Below, piece after piece: positions 13,895 to 22,145 of a stretch of DNA of 22,219 nucleotides. Each line of letters begins with the position of its first letter. The stretch's first letter is position 1. Both the position numbers and the translations under genes were made by a program. The stretch covers positions 1 through 22,219 of the forward strand of contig JAQVYP010000008.1 in NCBI GenBank assembly GCA_029004655.1. Reading direction: 5' to 3'. The notes under the pieces were generated by a model. It did no database searches. It saw only the letters and a program-made list of their open reading frames with translations, and had not been told where the DNA came from. The DNA comes from Oscillospiraceae bacterium. GTDB lineage: Bacteria; Bacillota; Clostridia; Oscillospirales; Acutalibacteraceae.

Positions 13895-15625
13895 ATGAAA
13901 GAGCTTATGCTTGGCAACGAAGCTGTTGCACGTGGACTTTATGAGGCAGGTGTAAAGGTGATTTCGAGCTACCCGGGAACTCCGAGTACCGAAATTACAG
14001 AAAACGCCACAAAATATGATGAAATGTATTGTGAATGGGCACCTAATGAAAAGGTTGCAACCGAGGTTGCTATCGGTGCATCTATTGGCGGAGTTCGCTC
14101 TTTTTGCGCCATGAAACATGTTGGCTTAAACGTCGCGGCAGATCCGATTTACACAGCATCTTATACCGGAGTTAATGGTGGTATGGTTCTTGCAGTTGCT
14201 GATGATCCGGGAATGCATTCATCACAAAACGAGCAGGATTCAAGGCATCACGCAATTGCCGCAAAACTTGCTATGCTGGAGCCTTCGGATTCTACCGAAT
14301 GCCTGGAGTTTACAAAACTCGGCTTTGAACTGTCGGAAAAATTTGATACTCCTGTTATTCTTAGGCTGACAACCAGAATTGCTCACTCTAGTTCTCTTGT
14401 TGAGCTGGGACAGCGTGAAGAAAAAGAAATAAAGGATTTTCCGAAAGATCCTCAAAAATATGTTATGATGCCCGCAATGGCTATCAAACGTCATGTAATT
14501 GTCGAACAGCGTATGCGTGATCTCGTAGAATGGGCGGAGACTTGCAAAATCAACACTGTTGAATATAATGACGGTGCAAAACTGGGAATAATCTGTGCCG
14601 GGGATTGCTATCAATATGCAAAAGAGGCTCTTGGGAGTACAGCTAATTACTTAAAACTCGGCATGGTAAATCCATTGCCTATTGACTTGATTAAAAATTT
14701 TGCATCAAAATGTGAAAAGACGGTTGTCTTTGAAGAACTTGATCCAATTATTGAGAACCACTGTAAGACAATTGGTTTAGATGTGGTAGGTAAAGAACTA
14801 TTCGGACTTTTGGGAGAATTTTCTCAGTCAACCATTCGTGAAAAACTGTTGGGACAGAAAACTGATTTATTGAAGTCTGATATTAACATCGTGCCCCGTC
14901 CTCCGGTTCTTTGCGCAGGATGCCCTCATCGTGGAACTTTCTATGCGCTTAAATCTCTTGGGTGTAATGTAAGCGGTGATATCGGCTGTTATTCTCTTGG
15001 AGCAATGGCTCCACTGTCAAGTGTCGATACGACTATCTGCATGGGCGCATCAGTTTCTGCACTACACGGTATGAGCAAAGCCAGAGGAGCTGAATTTTCT
15101 AAGAAATCCGTTGCTGTTATCGGAGACTCAACATTCATACATTCAGGAATAACCGGAATAATTGATATTGTCTATAATAAAGGCATTTCTACTGTTCTTG
15201 TGCTTGACAATTCAATTACAGGAATGACGGGTCATCAAAACAATCCTACTAACGGGCTTACTATTAAAGGTGATCCAACAGTTGCTGTTGATTTGGAATC
15301 ATTGGCCAGAGCTTGCGGATTTAAGAACGTAAGAGTAGTTGATCCATATAATATAGCTGAGGTTAAGACTGTTGTTAAGCAAGAGCTTGAAAAAGAAGAA
15401 CCTTCAATGGTCATTTGCCGCAGACCATGTGCGCTGCTTAAAACTGTTAAACGCAAACCTGCATTAAAGGTCAACGCTGATAAGTGCATTGGATGCAAAT
15501 CGTGCATGAAAATCGGTTGCCCTGCTATCAGTATGAGAGACAAGAAAGCTGTTATAGATTTTACCCAGTGTGTTGGATGCGGTGTTTGCGAACAAATGTG
15601 TAAATTCGGCGCAATTACTGAATAA
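13895..15625 (+). CDS. iorA: Indolepyruvate:ferredoxin oxidoreductase, alpha subunit
   Basis: IorA and IorB together oxidise aryl-pyruvates (from Trp, Phe and Tyr) to aryl-acetyl-CoA, reducing ferredoxin in anaerobic amino acid fermentation. The 576-residue protein opens with LGNEAVARGLYEAGVKV and SSYPGTPSTEI (pyrimidine-binding domain). The central part has CAGCPHRGTFYAL and the thiamine diphosphate segment GDSTFIHSGITG followed by LDNSITGMTGHQ. Two 4Fe-4S clusters end it: C531, C534, C537, C542 and C559, C562, C565, C569, the first with a four-residue last gap. The ATG lies 13 bases after GAAAGGA, a rather long spacing. It is the first gene of the operon with iorB, a ligase and an ACT protein. 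Confidence 0.95.
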   Translation: MKELMLGNEAVARGLYEAGVKVISSYPGTPSTEITENATKYDEMYCEWAPNEKVATEVAIGASIGGVRSFCAMKHVGLNVAADPIYTASYTGVNGGMVLAVADDPGMHSSQNEQDSRHHAIAAKLAMLEPSDSTECLEFTKLGFELSEKFDTPVILRLTTRIAHSSSLVELGQREEKEIKDFPKDPQKYVMMPAMAIKRHVIVEQRMRDLVEWAETCKINTVEYNDGAKLGIICAGDCYQYAKEALGSTANYLKLGMVNPLPIDLIKNFASKCEKTVVFEELDPIIENHCKTIGLDVVGKELFGLLGEFSQSTIREKLLGQKTDLLKSDINIVPRPPVLCAGCPHRGTFYALKSLGCNVSGDIGCYSLGAMAPLSSVDTTICMGASVSALHGMSKARGAEFSKKSVAVIGDSTFIHSGITGIIDIVYNKGISTVLVLDNSITGMTGHQNNPTNGLTIKGDPTVAVDLESLARACGFKNVRVVDPYNIAEVKTVVKQELEKEEPSMVICRRPCALLKTVKRKPALKVNADKCIGCKSCMKIGCPAISMRDKKAVIDFTQCVGCGVCEQMCKFGAITE

Positions 15626-15734
15626 GCAACTTATATTTAATAAAAGAATGCTTTTATCATCCTCTACTCTGCAAGATAAAAGCGACGAGTTATTTTTAGT
15701 TTGTGCCGATACAGAGCGGCGGAATGGAGAAATT

Positions 15735-16307
15735 ATGACAAAAAATATTATGATAGTCGGCGTTGGCGGACAGGGAACATTGCTTGCCAGCCGTTTACTT
15801 GGAACCGTAATGGTTAATAAAGGATACGATGTTAAGATTAGCGAAGTTCACGGAATGTCGCAGCGTGGTGGTTCTGTTGTTACATATGTTAAATTTGGCG
15901 ATAAGGTTGATTCTCCGCTTGTGGACAAGGGTGAAGCCGATATAGTTATGGCTTTTGAGCAGCTTGAAGCGGCTCGTTGGTTGCCTTATCTTAAGCCGAA
16001 CGGACATTTGATTGTCAACACCCAGTCTATAGATCCAATGCCTGTTATTAATGGCGTTGCAGAATATCCTCAAGGTATAATTGACAGCATTAAGGCAACA
16101 GGTGTGTCTGTAACTGCTACCGATGCACTATCAATTGCAGTTGAATCAGGCTCTGCTAAAGCTGTTAATGTTGTGCTTATCGGAATTATGGCGAAACATC
16201 TTGATATCACCGAAGAAGAGTGGATGTCAGCAATAGAAAGCACTGTTCCCGTTAAATTTATTGAGATGAACAAAAAAGCCTTTTTGCTTGGATATAATTT
16301 AAAATAG
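15735..16307 (+). CDS. iorB: Indolepyruvate:ferredoxin oxidoreductase, beta subunit
   Basis: This 190-residue subunit carries the gamma-type (2-oxoacid oxidoreductase) domain of the complex and is thought to bind CoA. It begins MTKNIMIVGVGGQGTLLASR with the glycine-rich GVGGQG motif, then SEVHGMSQRGGSVVTYVKFG and PLVDKGEADIVMAFEQLEA, as in IorB and related PorG proteins. The start at 15735 has GGAGA 6 bases upstream. The open frame runs 55 codons further upstream, into the end of iorA, but that part has no resemblance to the family. A 109-base gap separates it from iorA and holds only a small hairpin (ATAAAAG/CTTTTAT, about 15640-15657). Confidence 0.94.
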   Translation: MTKNIMIVGVGGQGTLLASRLLGTVMVNKGYDVKISEVHGMSQRGGSVVTYVKFGDKVDSPLVDKGEADIVMAFEQLEAARWLPYLKPNGHLIVNTQSIDPMPVINGVAEYPQGIIDSIKATGVSVTATDALSIAVESGSAKAVNVVLIGIMAKHLDITEEEWMSAIESTVPVKFIEMNKKAFLLGYNLK

Positions 16308-16343
16308 TACCTACAATTTGAAGATTCAATGAGGTGACCACTA

Positions 16344-17648
16344 GTGGAAAACAATTGTTTTCAGCCGGAGATAGAGTGTGCAGATTTAAAAACTCTCCGC
16401 AAAGTTCAGTCTGATAGACTGGTTTCTATGGTAAAGCGATGTTATGAAAAAATCCCCTTTTATCATCAAAAATTTGATGAAATGGGTATTAAGCCAGAGT
16501 ATATTAAATCCATAGATGATTTGTCAAAGCTGCCGTTTACATATAAGACAGATTTGCGCGATACTTATCCTTTTGGATTATTTGCAGTCCCAAAAGAAGA
16601 GCTTATAAGAGTTCATGCTTCTTCGGGAACAACCGGCAAGCAAACAGTTGTTGGTTATACTAAATATGATATAGAAATATGGTCAGATTCAGTCGCTCGT
16701 GCAATTGCCGCCGCCGGTGGTACAAAAGAAGACCTAGTTCATGTGGCATATGGTTACGGATTGTTCACTGGTGGCCTTGGAATTCATTATGGTGCTGAAC
16801 GACTTGGAGCCACTGCGCTTCCTGTTTCGTCGGGAAACACAGCTCGACAAATTCAGATTTTTCAAGATTATGAATCTGACATACTATGCTGTACACCTTC
16901 ATATGCGGCATATCTTGGCGAAACCTGTCGCGATATGGGCATTGATACAAAGGAGCTTCCACTTCGAGCGGGGATTTTTGGAGCAGAAGCTTGGAGTGAA
17001 GGAATGCGCGAAAACATTGAAAAGCTATTGAATATTAAAGCTTATGATATTTATGGTTTGTCAGAAATTGCAGGCCCCGGTGTGGCTTATGAATGTTGCG
17101 AGCAAAACGGAATGCATGTTTGTGAAGACTATTTTTATCCTGAAATTATTGACTCTGATACAGGAGAAGTTTTACCTGATGGCCAGCAGGGCGAACTAGT
17201 ATTTACCTGCATTGCAAAGGAAGCTTTGCCGCTTGTTCGTTATCGCACAAAGGATATTTGTTCGCTTAGCCATGAGAAATGCAGTTGCGGAAGAACACTT
17301 GTTAAGATGATGAAACCTCAGGGCAGAACAGATGATATGTTGGTTATCAGAGGCGTAAATGTGTTCCCATCACAAATTGAGTATGTTCTTACAAAGCTCG
17401 GAATGGAACCGAATTATCTTATTGTTGTTGATCGGGTTAATAATCACGACACACTTGAAGTTCAGGTTGAAATGACGGCTAATACTTTTTCTGATTCTGT
17501 GAAAGTGATTAATAAGCTTGAAAGCAAAATTGCATCTGAACTTAAAACAACACTAAATATTGCGGCAAAGGTTGTTTTGGTTGAGCCAAAAACTTTGGCT
17601 AGGTCTGAGGGTAAAGCAAAAAGAGTCTTAGATAATCGCAAATTATAA
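16344..17648 (+). CDS. paaK: Phenylacetate-CoA ligase family protein
   Basis: This 434-residue member of the ANL superfamily matches PaaK, which activates phenylacetate or related aryl acids to the CoA thioester through an acyl-adenylate. The phosphate-binding loop HASSGTTGKQ lies at 91-100. IYGLSEIAGPGVAYEC follows near 230, with the hinge region PQGRTDDMLVIRGVNVFPSQIE near 330, and a C-terminal lysine in the EGKAKRV segment. The start codon is GTG, supported by AGGTGA 7 bases before it. Next to iorAB it may interconvert aryl-acetates and aryl-acetyl-CoA; whether it works in the ATP-using or ATP-yielding sense cannot be read from sequence. Confidence 0.93.
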   Translation: MENNCFQPEIECADLKTLRKVQSDRLVSMVKRCYEKIPFYHQKFDEMGIKPEYIKSIDDLSKLPFTYKTDLRDTYPFGLFAVPKEELIRVHASSGTTGKQTVVGYTKYDIEIWSDSVARAIAAAGGTKEDLVHVAYGYGLFTGGLGIHYGAERLGATALPVSSGNTARQIQIFQDYESDILCCTPSYAAYLGETCRDMGIDTKELPLRAGIFGAEAWSEGMRENIEKLLNIKAYDIYGLSEIAGPGVAYECCEQNGMHVCEDYFYPEIIDSDTGEVLPDGQQGELVFTCIAKEALPLVRYRTKDICSLSHEKCSCGRTLVKMMKPQGRTDDMLVIRGVNVFPSQIEYVLTKLGMEPNYLIVVDRVNNHDTLEVQVEMTANTFSDSVKVINKLESKIASELKTTLNIAAKVVLVEPKTLARSEGKAKRVLDNRKL

Positions 17649-17669
17649 AACACTTGGGAGGTATGGTCT

Positions 17670-18101
17670 ATGTTAATTAAGCAGCTTTCTGTTTTTATTG
17701 AAAACAAACCGGGCAGGATGTCAGAAATAACTGAAACACTTTGCAAAAATCGTATTGATATTCGTGCGCTTTCAATTGCCGATACCACAGACTATGGAAT
17801 TTTAAGATTGATTGTGAACAAGCCAGAGGAAGCTTTAGAAGCACTTAAACAAGATGGAATAACTGTTTCTCTAACTAATGTAATAGCAATTGCCATCCCG
17901 GATGTTACAGGTGGACTTGACAAAGCTGTTAAGGCACTTTCCTCACAGGGAATTGAAATTGAGTATATGTATGCTTTCCTAAATCCTAAATCACAATCAG
18001 CCTTCGTTATTTTGCGTGTTGAAGATAACGAAAAAGCAATTGCTTCATTGCAAGCAGGTGGTATCGAGATTTTAAAAAGCGAAGATATCTATGCAATTTA
18101 A
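17670..18101 (+). CDS. Tandem ACT-domain protein
   Basis: A 143-residue protein with two ACT domains and nothing else. The first (about 1-70) begins KQLSVFIENKPGRMSEITETL and the second (about 71-143) includes IAIPDVTGGLDKAVKALSSQGIEIEYMY. ACT pairs bind amino acids and usually act as sensors. Such stand-alone ACT proteins commonly follow paaK and ior genes in Clostridia, so it probably senses an aromatic amino acid to tune this pathway, although its partner is unknown. GGGAGGT lies 10 bases before the ATG. It starts 21 bases after paaK and ends the operon. Confidence 0.9.
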   Translation: MLIKQLSVFIENKPGRMSEITETLCKNRIDIRALSIADTTDYGILRLIVNKPEEALEALKQDGITVSLTNVIAIAIPDVTGGLDKAVKALSSQGIEIEYMYAFLNPKSQSAFVILRVEDNEKAIASLQAGGIEILKSEDIYAI

Positions 18102-18113
18102 TTACCCCATTTA

Positions 18114-18129
18114 TTTTAGAGGTGCCCTT
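18114..18129 (+). repeat. Solo half of the 21053-21117 repeat
   Basis: TTTTAGAGGTGCCCTT here is the exact reverse complement of the left arm of the element at 21053-21068. No partner arm lies nearby. It sits between the ACT gene and its terminator. Confidence 0.5.
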
Positions 18130-18141
18130 TATTTCTAACAT

Positions 18142-18181
18142 AAACAGCCCCAAACCGAGTTAAACGGTTTGGGGCTGTTTT
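18142..18181 (+). terminator. Terminator of the ior operon
   Basis: Perfect 16-pair stem (18142-18157 with 18165-18180), core AACAGCCCCAAACCG, with a 7-base loop. The T run is GTTTT, partly inside the stem. Confidence 0.9.
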
Positions 18182-18338
18182 ATACTAATTCCAAATAAAA
18201 ATCAACCAATCTTCGCGGCCTTTTGTTTGCGAGACTGCGTTGTCGTTCTCGGCGGGCGATAGCCCGCCTTCGTCCTCCGCCTTGTCTCACAAACAAAATC
18301 CTCGCAAATCTTGGTCACTTTTTAATTGGAATTAGTAT
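18182..18338. repeat. MITE-like long inverted repeat
   Basis: The termini ATACTAATTCCAA (18182-18194) and TTGGAATTAGTAT (18326-18338) are perfect inverted repeats. The complementarity continues imperfectly for about 54 bases per arm, to GAGAC at 18235 and GTCTC at 18284. The centre holds a perfect GC-rich hairpin, GGCGGGC-GATA-GCCCGCC (18251-18268). No frame inside is coding. The design (about 157 bp, long terminal inverted repeats, GC-rich centre in an AT-rich genome) fits a non-autonomous mobile element or a folded intergenic repeat. Target duplication could not be resolved. Confidence 0.85.
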
Positions 18339-18368
18339 TATATGTATATAATGTAGGAAATGCAAAAT

Positions 18369-19733
18369 TTATCGTTTATCGATTGCAATATATTCGTGGT
18401 GAGGCACAATGCTTTTGTATGCAGGTCTCATTATTCTTCCGCCTGTAACCAGCTCTTCAATTCTATGAGCGCACCAACCACTAATTCTTGCAATTGCAAA
18501 GAGTGATGTGTATAGCTCTACAGGAATTTCAAGCATAGAATATATAAATCCTGAGTAAAAATCGACATTGGGGCAAATAACCTTATTGTCGTTTTTAACT
18601 TCTGCAAAAGCAACACAAGAAAGTTTTGCAATATTATCCATCAGCATAAGCTCATCCATACGACCTTTTTTAATGGCTATTGGTTCGGCGCTTTTTCTTA
18701 ATATTACGGCACGAGGGTCGGAAAGAGTATAAATTGCGTGTCCTATTCCGTAAATCAGGCCTGATCCATCGCCTGCCTGCTTCGTTAATATCTTTTTTAG
18801 ATATTCGAGAATTTCGTTTTCATCGTTCCAATCCTTAACATGTGCTTTAATATCAGCCATCATTTCGACAACTTTTATATTCGCTCCGCCATGCTTTGGT
18901 CCTTTTAGTGAGCCAACTGCTGCGGCGATGGAAGAATATATATCAGTCCCGGATGAAGTTAGCACACGCGTTGCAAATGTTGAGTTGTTACCGCCACCAT
19001 GCTCTGTATGTAAAATAAGTGCAACATCAAGCAAGTGTGCCTCTTCCGGAGTGTAGGCGCTGTCTTTTCTGATCATGTGAAGAATATTTTCTGCCGTTGA
19101 AAGTTCCGGCTTTGGGAAATGAATAACTAAGCTTTCTTTATCATAAGAATGCTTTTTAGCTTGATAAGCATAGGCAACAATAACCGGAAACCTTGCGAAC
19201 AATTCCAGGCTTTGTCTTAAATTATTTTCCATTGTTTGAACTTCTGCCCTATCATCATATGAATAAAGTCCCAAAACAGCACGAGCCAGATTGTTCATTA
19301 TATTTATACTTGGAACGCGTAAAATCATGTCTTCCGTGAAATAATTTGGCAATGAACGCATCAAACCTATTGTGTAGTTGAACTTTTCAAATTCTTCTTT
19401 GTTTGGCAAATGACCTAACATTAAAAGATAGGATGTTTCTTCAAATCCAAAACGGTTTTCAGCAACACAGCTGTTTACAATATCATCAACAGAATATCCG
19501 CGATAGGTCAACTCTCCATCAATCGGCATACGCTCGCCTTCGTTGAGAAGATAACCGTGAACATTACAAATTTGTGTGATTCCGGCGACAACTCCGGTGC
19601 CGTCAACATTACGGAGACCACGTTTTACATTATGCTTTTGATAATGGTCAGGAGATATGTAATTATATTTCTCGTAATTAGAGCTTAGATTTTCAAAATA
19701 ATCCGGCGGTAATGAAGATAAATAATTTCGCAT
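18369..19733 (-). CDS. Citrate synthase
   Basis: Citrate synthase (454 residues) joins acetyl-CoA and oxaloacetate; in anaerobes it feeds 2-oxoglutarate and glutamate synthesis. The catalytic residues of the type I fold are identifiable: His281 in GPKHGGAN, His332 in GIGHAIY and Asp391 in NVDFYSGF, plus His245 in TEHGGGNN near the oxaloacetate site. The N-terminal 40 residues, ending in VKRGLRNVDGTGV, are the extended form found in Clostridia. Only a weak GGGTG ribosome site precedes the ATG, but no better start exists. It could in principle accept propionyl-CoA (methylcitrate synthase), which sequence by eye cannot exclude. It is monocistronic, between a promoter at 19772-19800 and the MITE. 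Confidence 0.94.
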   Translation of the reverse strand: MRNYLSSLPPDYFENLSSNYEKYNYISPDHYQKHNVKRGLRNVDGTGVVAGITQICNVHGYLLNEGERMPIDGELTYRGYSVDDIVNSCVAENRFGFEETSYLLMLGHLPNKEEFEKFNYTIGLMRSLPNYFTEDMILRVPSINIMNNLARAVLGLYSYDDRAEVQTMENNLRQSLELFARFPVIVAYAYQAKKHSYDKESLVIHFPKPELSTAENILHMIRKDSAYTPEEAHLLDVALILHTEHGGGNNSTFATRVLTSSGTDIYSSIAAAVGSLKGPKHGGANIKVVEMMADIKAHVKDWNDENEILEYLKKILTKQAGDGSGLIYGIGHAIYTLSDPRAVILRKSAEPIAIKKGRMDELMLMDNIAKLSCVAFAEVKNDNKVICPNVDFYSGFIYSMLEIPVELYTSLFAIARISGWCAHRIEELVTGGRIMRPAYKSIVPHHEYIAIDKR

Positions 19734-19771
19734 AAACTAAAACACCCACTTTACATGTTTATAATATTGCA

Positions 19772-19800
19772 ATTTTACTATTTTTTAGCGCAAAAGTCAA
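19772..19800 (-). promoter_or_regulatory. Promoter of the citrate synthase gene
   Basis: On minus TTGACT (19795-19800) and TAAAAT (19772-19777) are 17 bases apart. The leader is about 33 bases. The rest of the interval to 19952 is AT-rich; on plus it shows only a possible -10 TATAAT at 19914-19919 for the next gene, without a good -35. Confidence 0.75.
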
Positions 19801-19952
19801 CGGAATCCGACACAGAAAATCGATTATATATTGATTAAATTATGTGATTTTTATACTTAAATATCTTTTATTTTCGCAAATACGTTAAATGTTATTGATA
19901 ATTTGCATATATCTATAATAGTTGAATGATAATTGGCACAAGGGGAGATAAT

Positions 19953-21014
19953 ATGATCTTTTCATTAAGAGTGTTTCCGCGAAGACTTTTTACTGTAGCG
20001 ATACCAATTATTTTGATAGTTTGTGTTACTCTGGCATTTGTTATTCCTTTTAAAGCTGCCAGTGAGCAAAATATCGAGTCCAATGCATTGGCAAGCGAAG
20101 ACTATATAAAGTGGGTGGACTTTAGAATTACATCAGAAATATTAAAATATACAATTAAATTGGATATCAATTCACAAACGAATGACATAAAGCTGAATTT
20201 TATTGAGTTGCTTAGCATAGCGGCGGTTAAAAATGGCGGTGATTTCAAAAGCACTAAAACTTCTGCAATTGACACAATAGTTAATAAAATAAATAGTGGT
20301 AAACAAATATCAGAATTAGTTCTTGGCTGTGAAAAATATTATAACTATTATAATGAGACATATAGAGCAGCACTCGGTGGATTCGTTGGGGACTACGAAG
20401 TTGAAGTTGCAAATAAAGATGGTACGGACGATACTCACATGGAAATGAAATACGGTGTAAAAGTTTTTTCTCCAATAGCCAAGTCATATCCCTACAGCCA
20501 TTATGACGACTTTGGAAACAGCCGATCATATGGATTTAGCAGAAAGCATTTGGGAAATGACCTGCTAGGTCAGGTTGGAACTCCCATAGTTGCGGTGGAA
20601 TCCGGTGTTGTAGAAGCGATGGGATGGAATCAATATGGTGGTTGGAGAATAGGAATTCGGTCCTTAGATACGAAAAGATACTATTATTACGCCCACTTGA
20701 GGAAAGGCTATCCATATAAATTAGGTCTTAAAGAGGGCAATATCATACAGGCGGGTGATGTAATAGGATATATGGGAAGAACAGGTTACAGCACAACCGA
20801 GGATAAAAACAATATAGAAACTACGCATTTGCATTTTGGCATGCAATTAATATTTGATGAATCACAAAAGGAATGTAATAATGAAATATGGATAAATGTG
20901 TATGAAGTTATTAATATGTTGGATTCGTACCGCAGTCAGGTTGCAAAAATTAATTTGGAAACAAAAGATTATGAAAGAGTATACGAATTTAAAGATTTAA
21001 GTACGCCGCAATAA
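19953..21014 (+). CDS. Membrane-anchored M23 (LytM-type) metallopeptidase
   Basis: This 353-residue protein has one N-terminal transmembrane segment (about 13-35), then a roughly 150-residue extracytoplasmic region without recognised domain, then an M23 domain. Zinc and catalytic residues are intact: His199 and Asp203 in HLGND, His248 in YYAHL and His292/His294 in THLHFG. It should therefore cut peptidoglycan cross-bridges outside the membrane. The start at 19953 has AAGGGGAGA upstream; the Met nine codons earlier would overlap the probable promoter. About 55 residues follow the M23 domain. The topology is like SpoIIQ of sporulation, but the protein is longer, so that role is only a suggestion. 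Confidence 0.9.
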   Translation: MIFSLRVFPRRLFTVAIPIILIVCVTLAFVIPFKAASEQNIESNALASEDYIKWVDFRITSEILKYTIKLDINSQTNDIKLNFIELLSIAAVKNGGDFKSTKTSAIDTIVNKINSGKQISELVLGCEKYYNYYNETYRAALGGFVGDYEVEVANKDGTDDTHMEMKYGVKVFSPIAKSYPYSHYDDFGNSRSYGFSRKHLGNDLLGQVGTPIVAVESGVVEAMGWNQYGGWRIGIRSLDTKRYYYYAHLRKGYPYKLGLKEGNIIQAGDVIGYMGRTGYSTTEDKNNIETTHLHFGMQLIFDESQKECNNEIWINVYEVINMLDSYRSQVAKINLETKDYERVYEFKDLSTPQ

Positions 21015-21017
21015 TGA

Positions 21018-21050
21018 GATAAGGCAGAAAACTATCTGCCCTATCTTATT
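21018..21050 (+). terminator. Terminator after the M23 peptidase gene
   Basis: GATAAGGCAG (21018-21027) pairs with CTGCCCTATC (21036-21045) at 9 of 10 positions, loop 8, followed by TTATTTT. Confidence 0.75.
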
Positions 21051-21052
21051 TT

Positions 21053-21117
21053 AAGGGCACCTCTAAAAACCTGATAACTGCCAGATTGGCGGTTGGACAG
21101 CTTTTAGAGGTGCTTTT
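21053..21117. repeat. Palindromic element between convergent genes
   Basis: GCACCTCTAAAA (21057-21068) pairs perfectly with TTTTAGAGGTGC (21102-21113), and the stem extends outward through two G-T pairs to 21053-21117. An inner hairpin, AACTGCC/GGCGGTT (one G-T pair), makes a two-storey structure. It may serve as a bidirectional terminator for the M23 and sleB genes. It shares TCTAAAAACCTGA with the element at 13588-13670. Confidence 0.75.
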
Positions 21118-21127
21118 AATTATATGA

Positions 21128-21796
21128 TTAAGAACAAAAGCGATGTTCTCCTATTACTTTAATAAGAGGGCGTGACCAAATCCATGCACTGGTTGCAGTA
21201 TTCGGATTAAAATAGTAAATTGCTCCTCCGCAAGGATCGAGTCCATTTAATGCATCTCGAGCAGCCCTATAAGCACTGTCGGATACCGCTTGACTAAATT
21301 GACCATCGGTTACACAAGTAAAAGCTCCGTTTTGGTAAATCACACCGGATATGGTGTCGGGAAATGATGGATGTTGTATTCTGTTTAATACAACTGCGCC
21401 AACTGCAACCTGCCCACTGTATGGTTCACCGCGTGATTCGGCAGAAATTAAGCGTGCAAGTAAATTGTAATCTGATGAGGAATAACCATTTGTACCGGTG
21501 GATGCAGCTGTACCTGTCGCCAGTCCGATCTTTGTAAGAGTTGCAGAACCGGCTATACCATCAGCGGTCAATCCGTTTTTTCGTTGAAAATATTTAACGG
21601 CTTCGCGTGTTTGAGTACCATAAATTCCGTCAATACTACCAGTGTAGTATCCCCAATCCTTAAGTCTGGTCTGAATATTTGTTACTTCTGCTCCTCGTGA
21701 ACCTACCTTAGATAATGCCTGTGTAGGAAAAGCAATTGTACAAAGAAGTAGACATACACAGAGCAAAGTAGAAATAATTCTATTCTTTTTTTTCAT
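21128..21796 (-). CDS. sleB: SleB-type cell wall hydrolase (spore cortex-lytic enzyme)
   Basis: This 222-residue exported protein fits SleB, a lytic enzyme acting on spore cortex during germination. It has a signal peptide (MKKKNRIIS then a Leu/Cys-rich core, cleavage near TQA at 25-27). A peptidoglycan-binding domain (about 31-91, VGSRGAEVTNIQTRLKDWGY) follows, then a Ser/Thr/Gly linker, then a hydrolase-2 domain (about 112-222) with the catalytic Glu120 in ISAESRGE. GGAGGATA lies 7 bases before the ATG at 21796; the upstream in-frame Met has no ribosome site and would spoil the signal peptide. A related role in vegetative wall turnover cannot be excluded. It is divergent from the rRNA operon. 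Confidence 0.92.
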   Translation of the reverse strand: MKKKNRIISTLLCVCLLLCTIAFPTQALSKVGSRGAEVTNIQTRLKDWGYYTGSIDGIYGTQTREAVKYFQRKNGLTADGIAGSATLTKIGLATGTAASTGTNGYSSSDYNLLARLISAESRGEPYSGQVAVGAVVLNRIQHPSFPDTISGVIYQNGAFTCVTDGQFSQAVSDSAYRAARDALNGLDPCGGAIYYFNPNTATSAWIWSRPLIKVIGEHRFCS

Positions 21797-21879
21797 TTTA
21801 TATCCTCCGCATAGCGTTTTATGTGATTTATTATTTCCTACAATGATTGATATATCCACAATTTCTATGAATTTAGTGA

Positions 21880-21908
21880 ATTATACCTAGAAATTAAAAA
21901 AGTTTAAA
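21880..21908 (-). promoter_or_regulatory. Possible promoter of sleB
   Basis: On minus TTTAAA (21903-21908) and a perfect TATAAT (21880-21885) are 17 bases apart. The -35 is weak. If the gene is spore-specific, a sigma-G or sigma-E promoter nearer the gene would be expected, but none is clear. Confidence 0.4.
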
Positions 21909-21926
21909 AGTTTTTCAAAAAAGTTC

Positions 21927-21955
21927 TTGACATGGGGATGCCATTGTGATAATAT
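21927..21955 (+). promoter_or_regulatory. rRNA operon promoter
   Basis: A perfect TTGACA (21927-21932) and TAATAT (21950-21955) are 17 bases apart. A- and T-rich tracts from about 21890 to 21922 could be an UP element, as usual for rRNA promoters. Confidence 0.88.
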
Positions 21956-21961
21956 AATCGA

Positions 21962-22145
21962 GCGCCCAACAAACGAGGGTAGCGCAGCGAACCTTGAAAA
22001 TTAAACAACGATTAATAAACTAGGACCCGAACAAGTACTTTGAGAAAAAGTAAAAAAGATGGAACAACACGCAAGTGTTGGACTGAGTATAAAGAGCGAA
22101 CAAACGCTTTAAATTGGTTTGGACTCGAAAGAGTTTAGATATAAT
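21962..22145 (+). other. 16S rRNA leader
   Basis: About 184 bases lie between the promoter and mature 16S rRNA. Small hairpins are seen at 22065-22080 (CAACAC-GCAA-GTGTTG), 22095-22108 (AGCG/CGCT) and 22123-22134 (ACTC-GAAA-GAGT). The leader would be removed by RNase III-type processing. I did not identify a clear boxA. Confidence 0.7.

Noticed and set aside
15570..15734. Upstream extension of iorB by 55 codons
   Set aside because: It begins inside iorA, lacks family similarity, and a ribosome site stands before the inner ATG at 15735.
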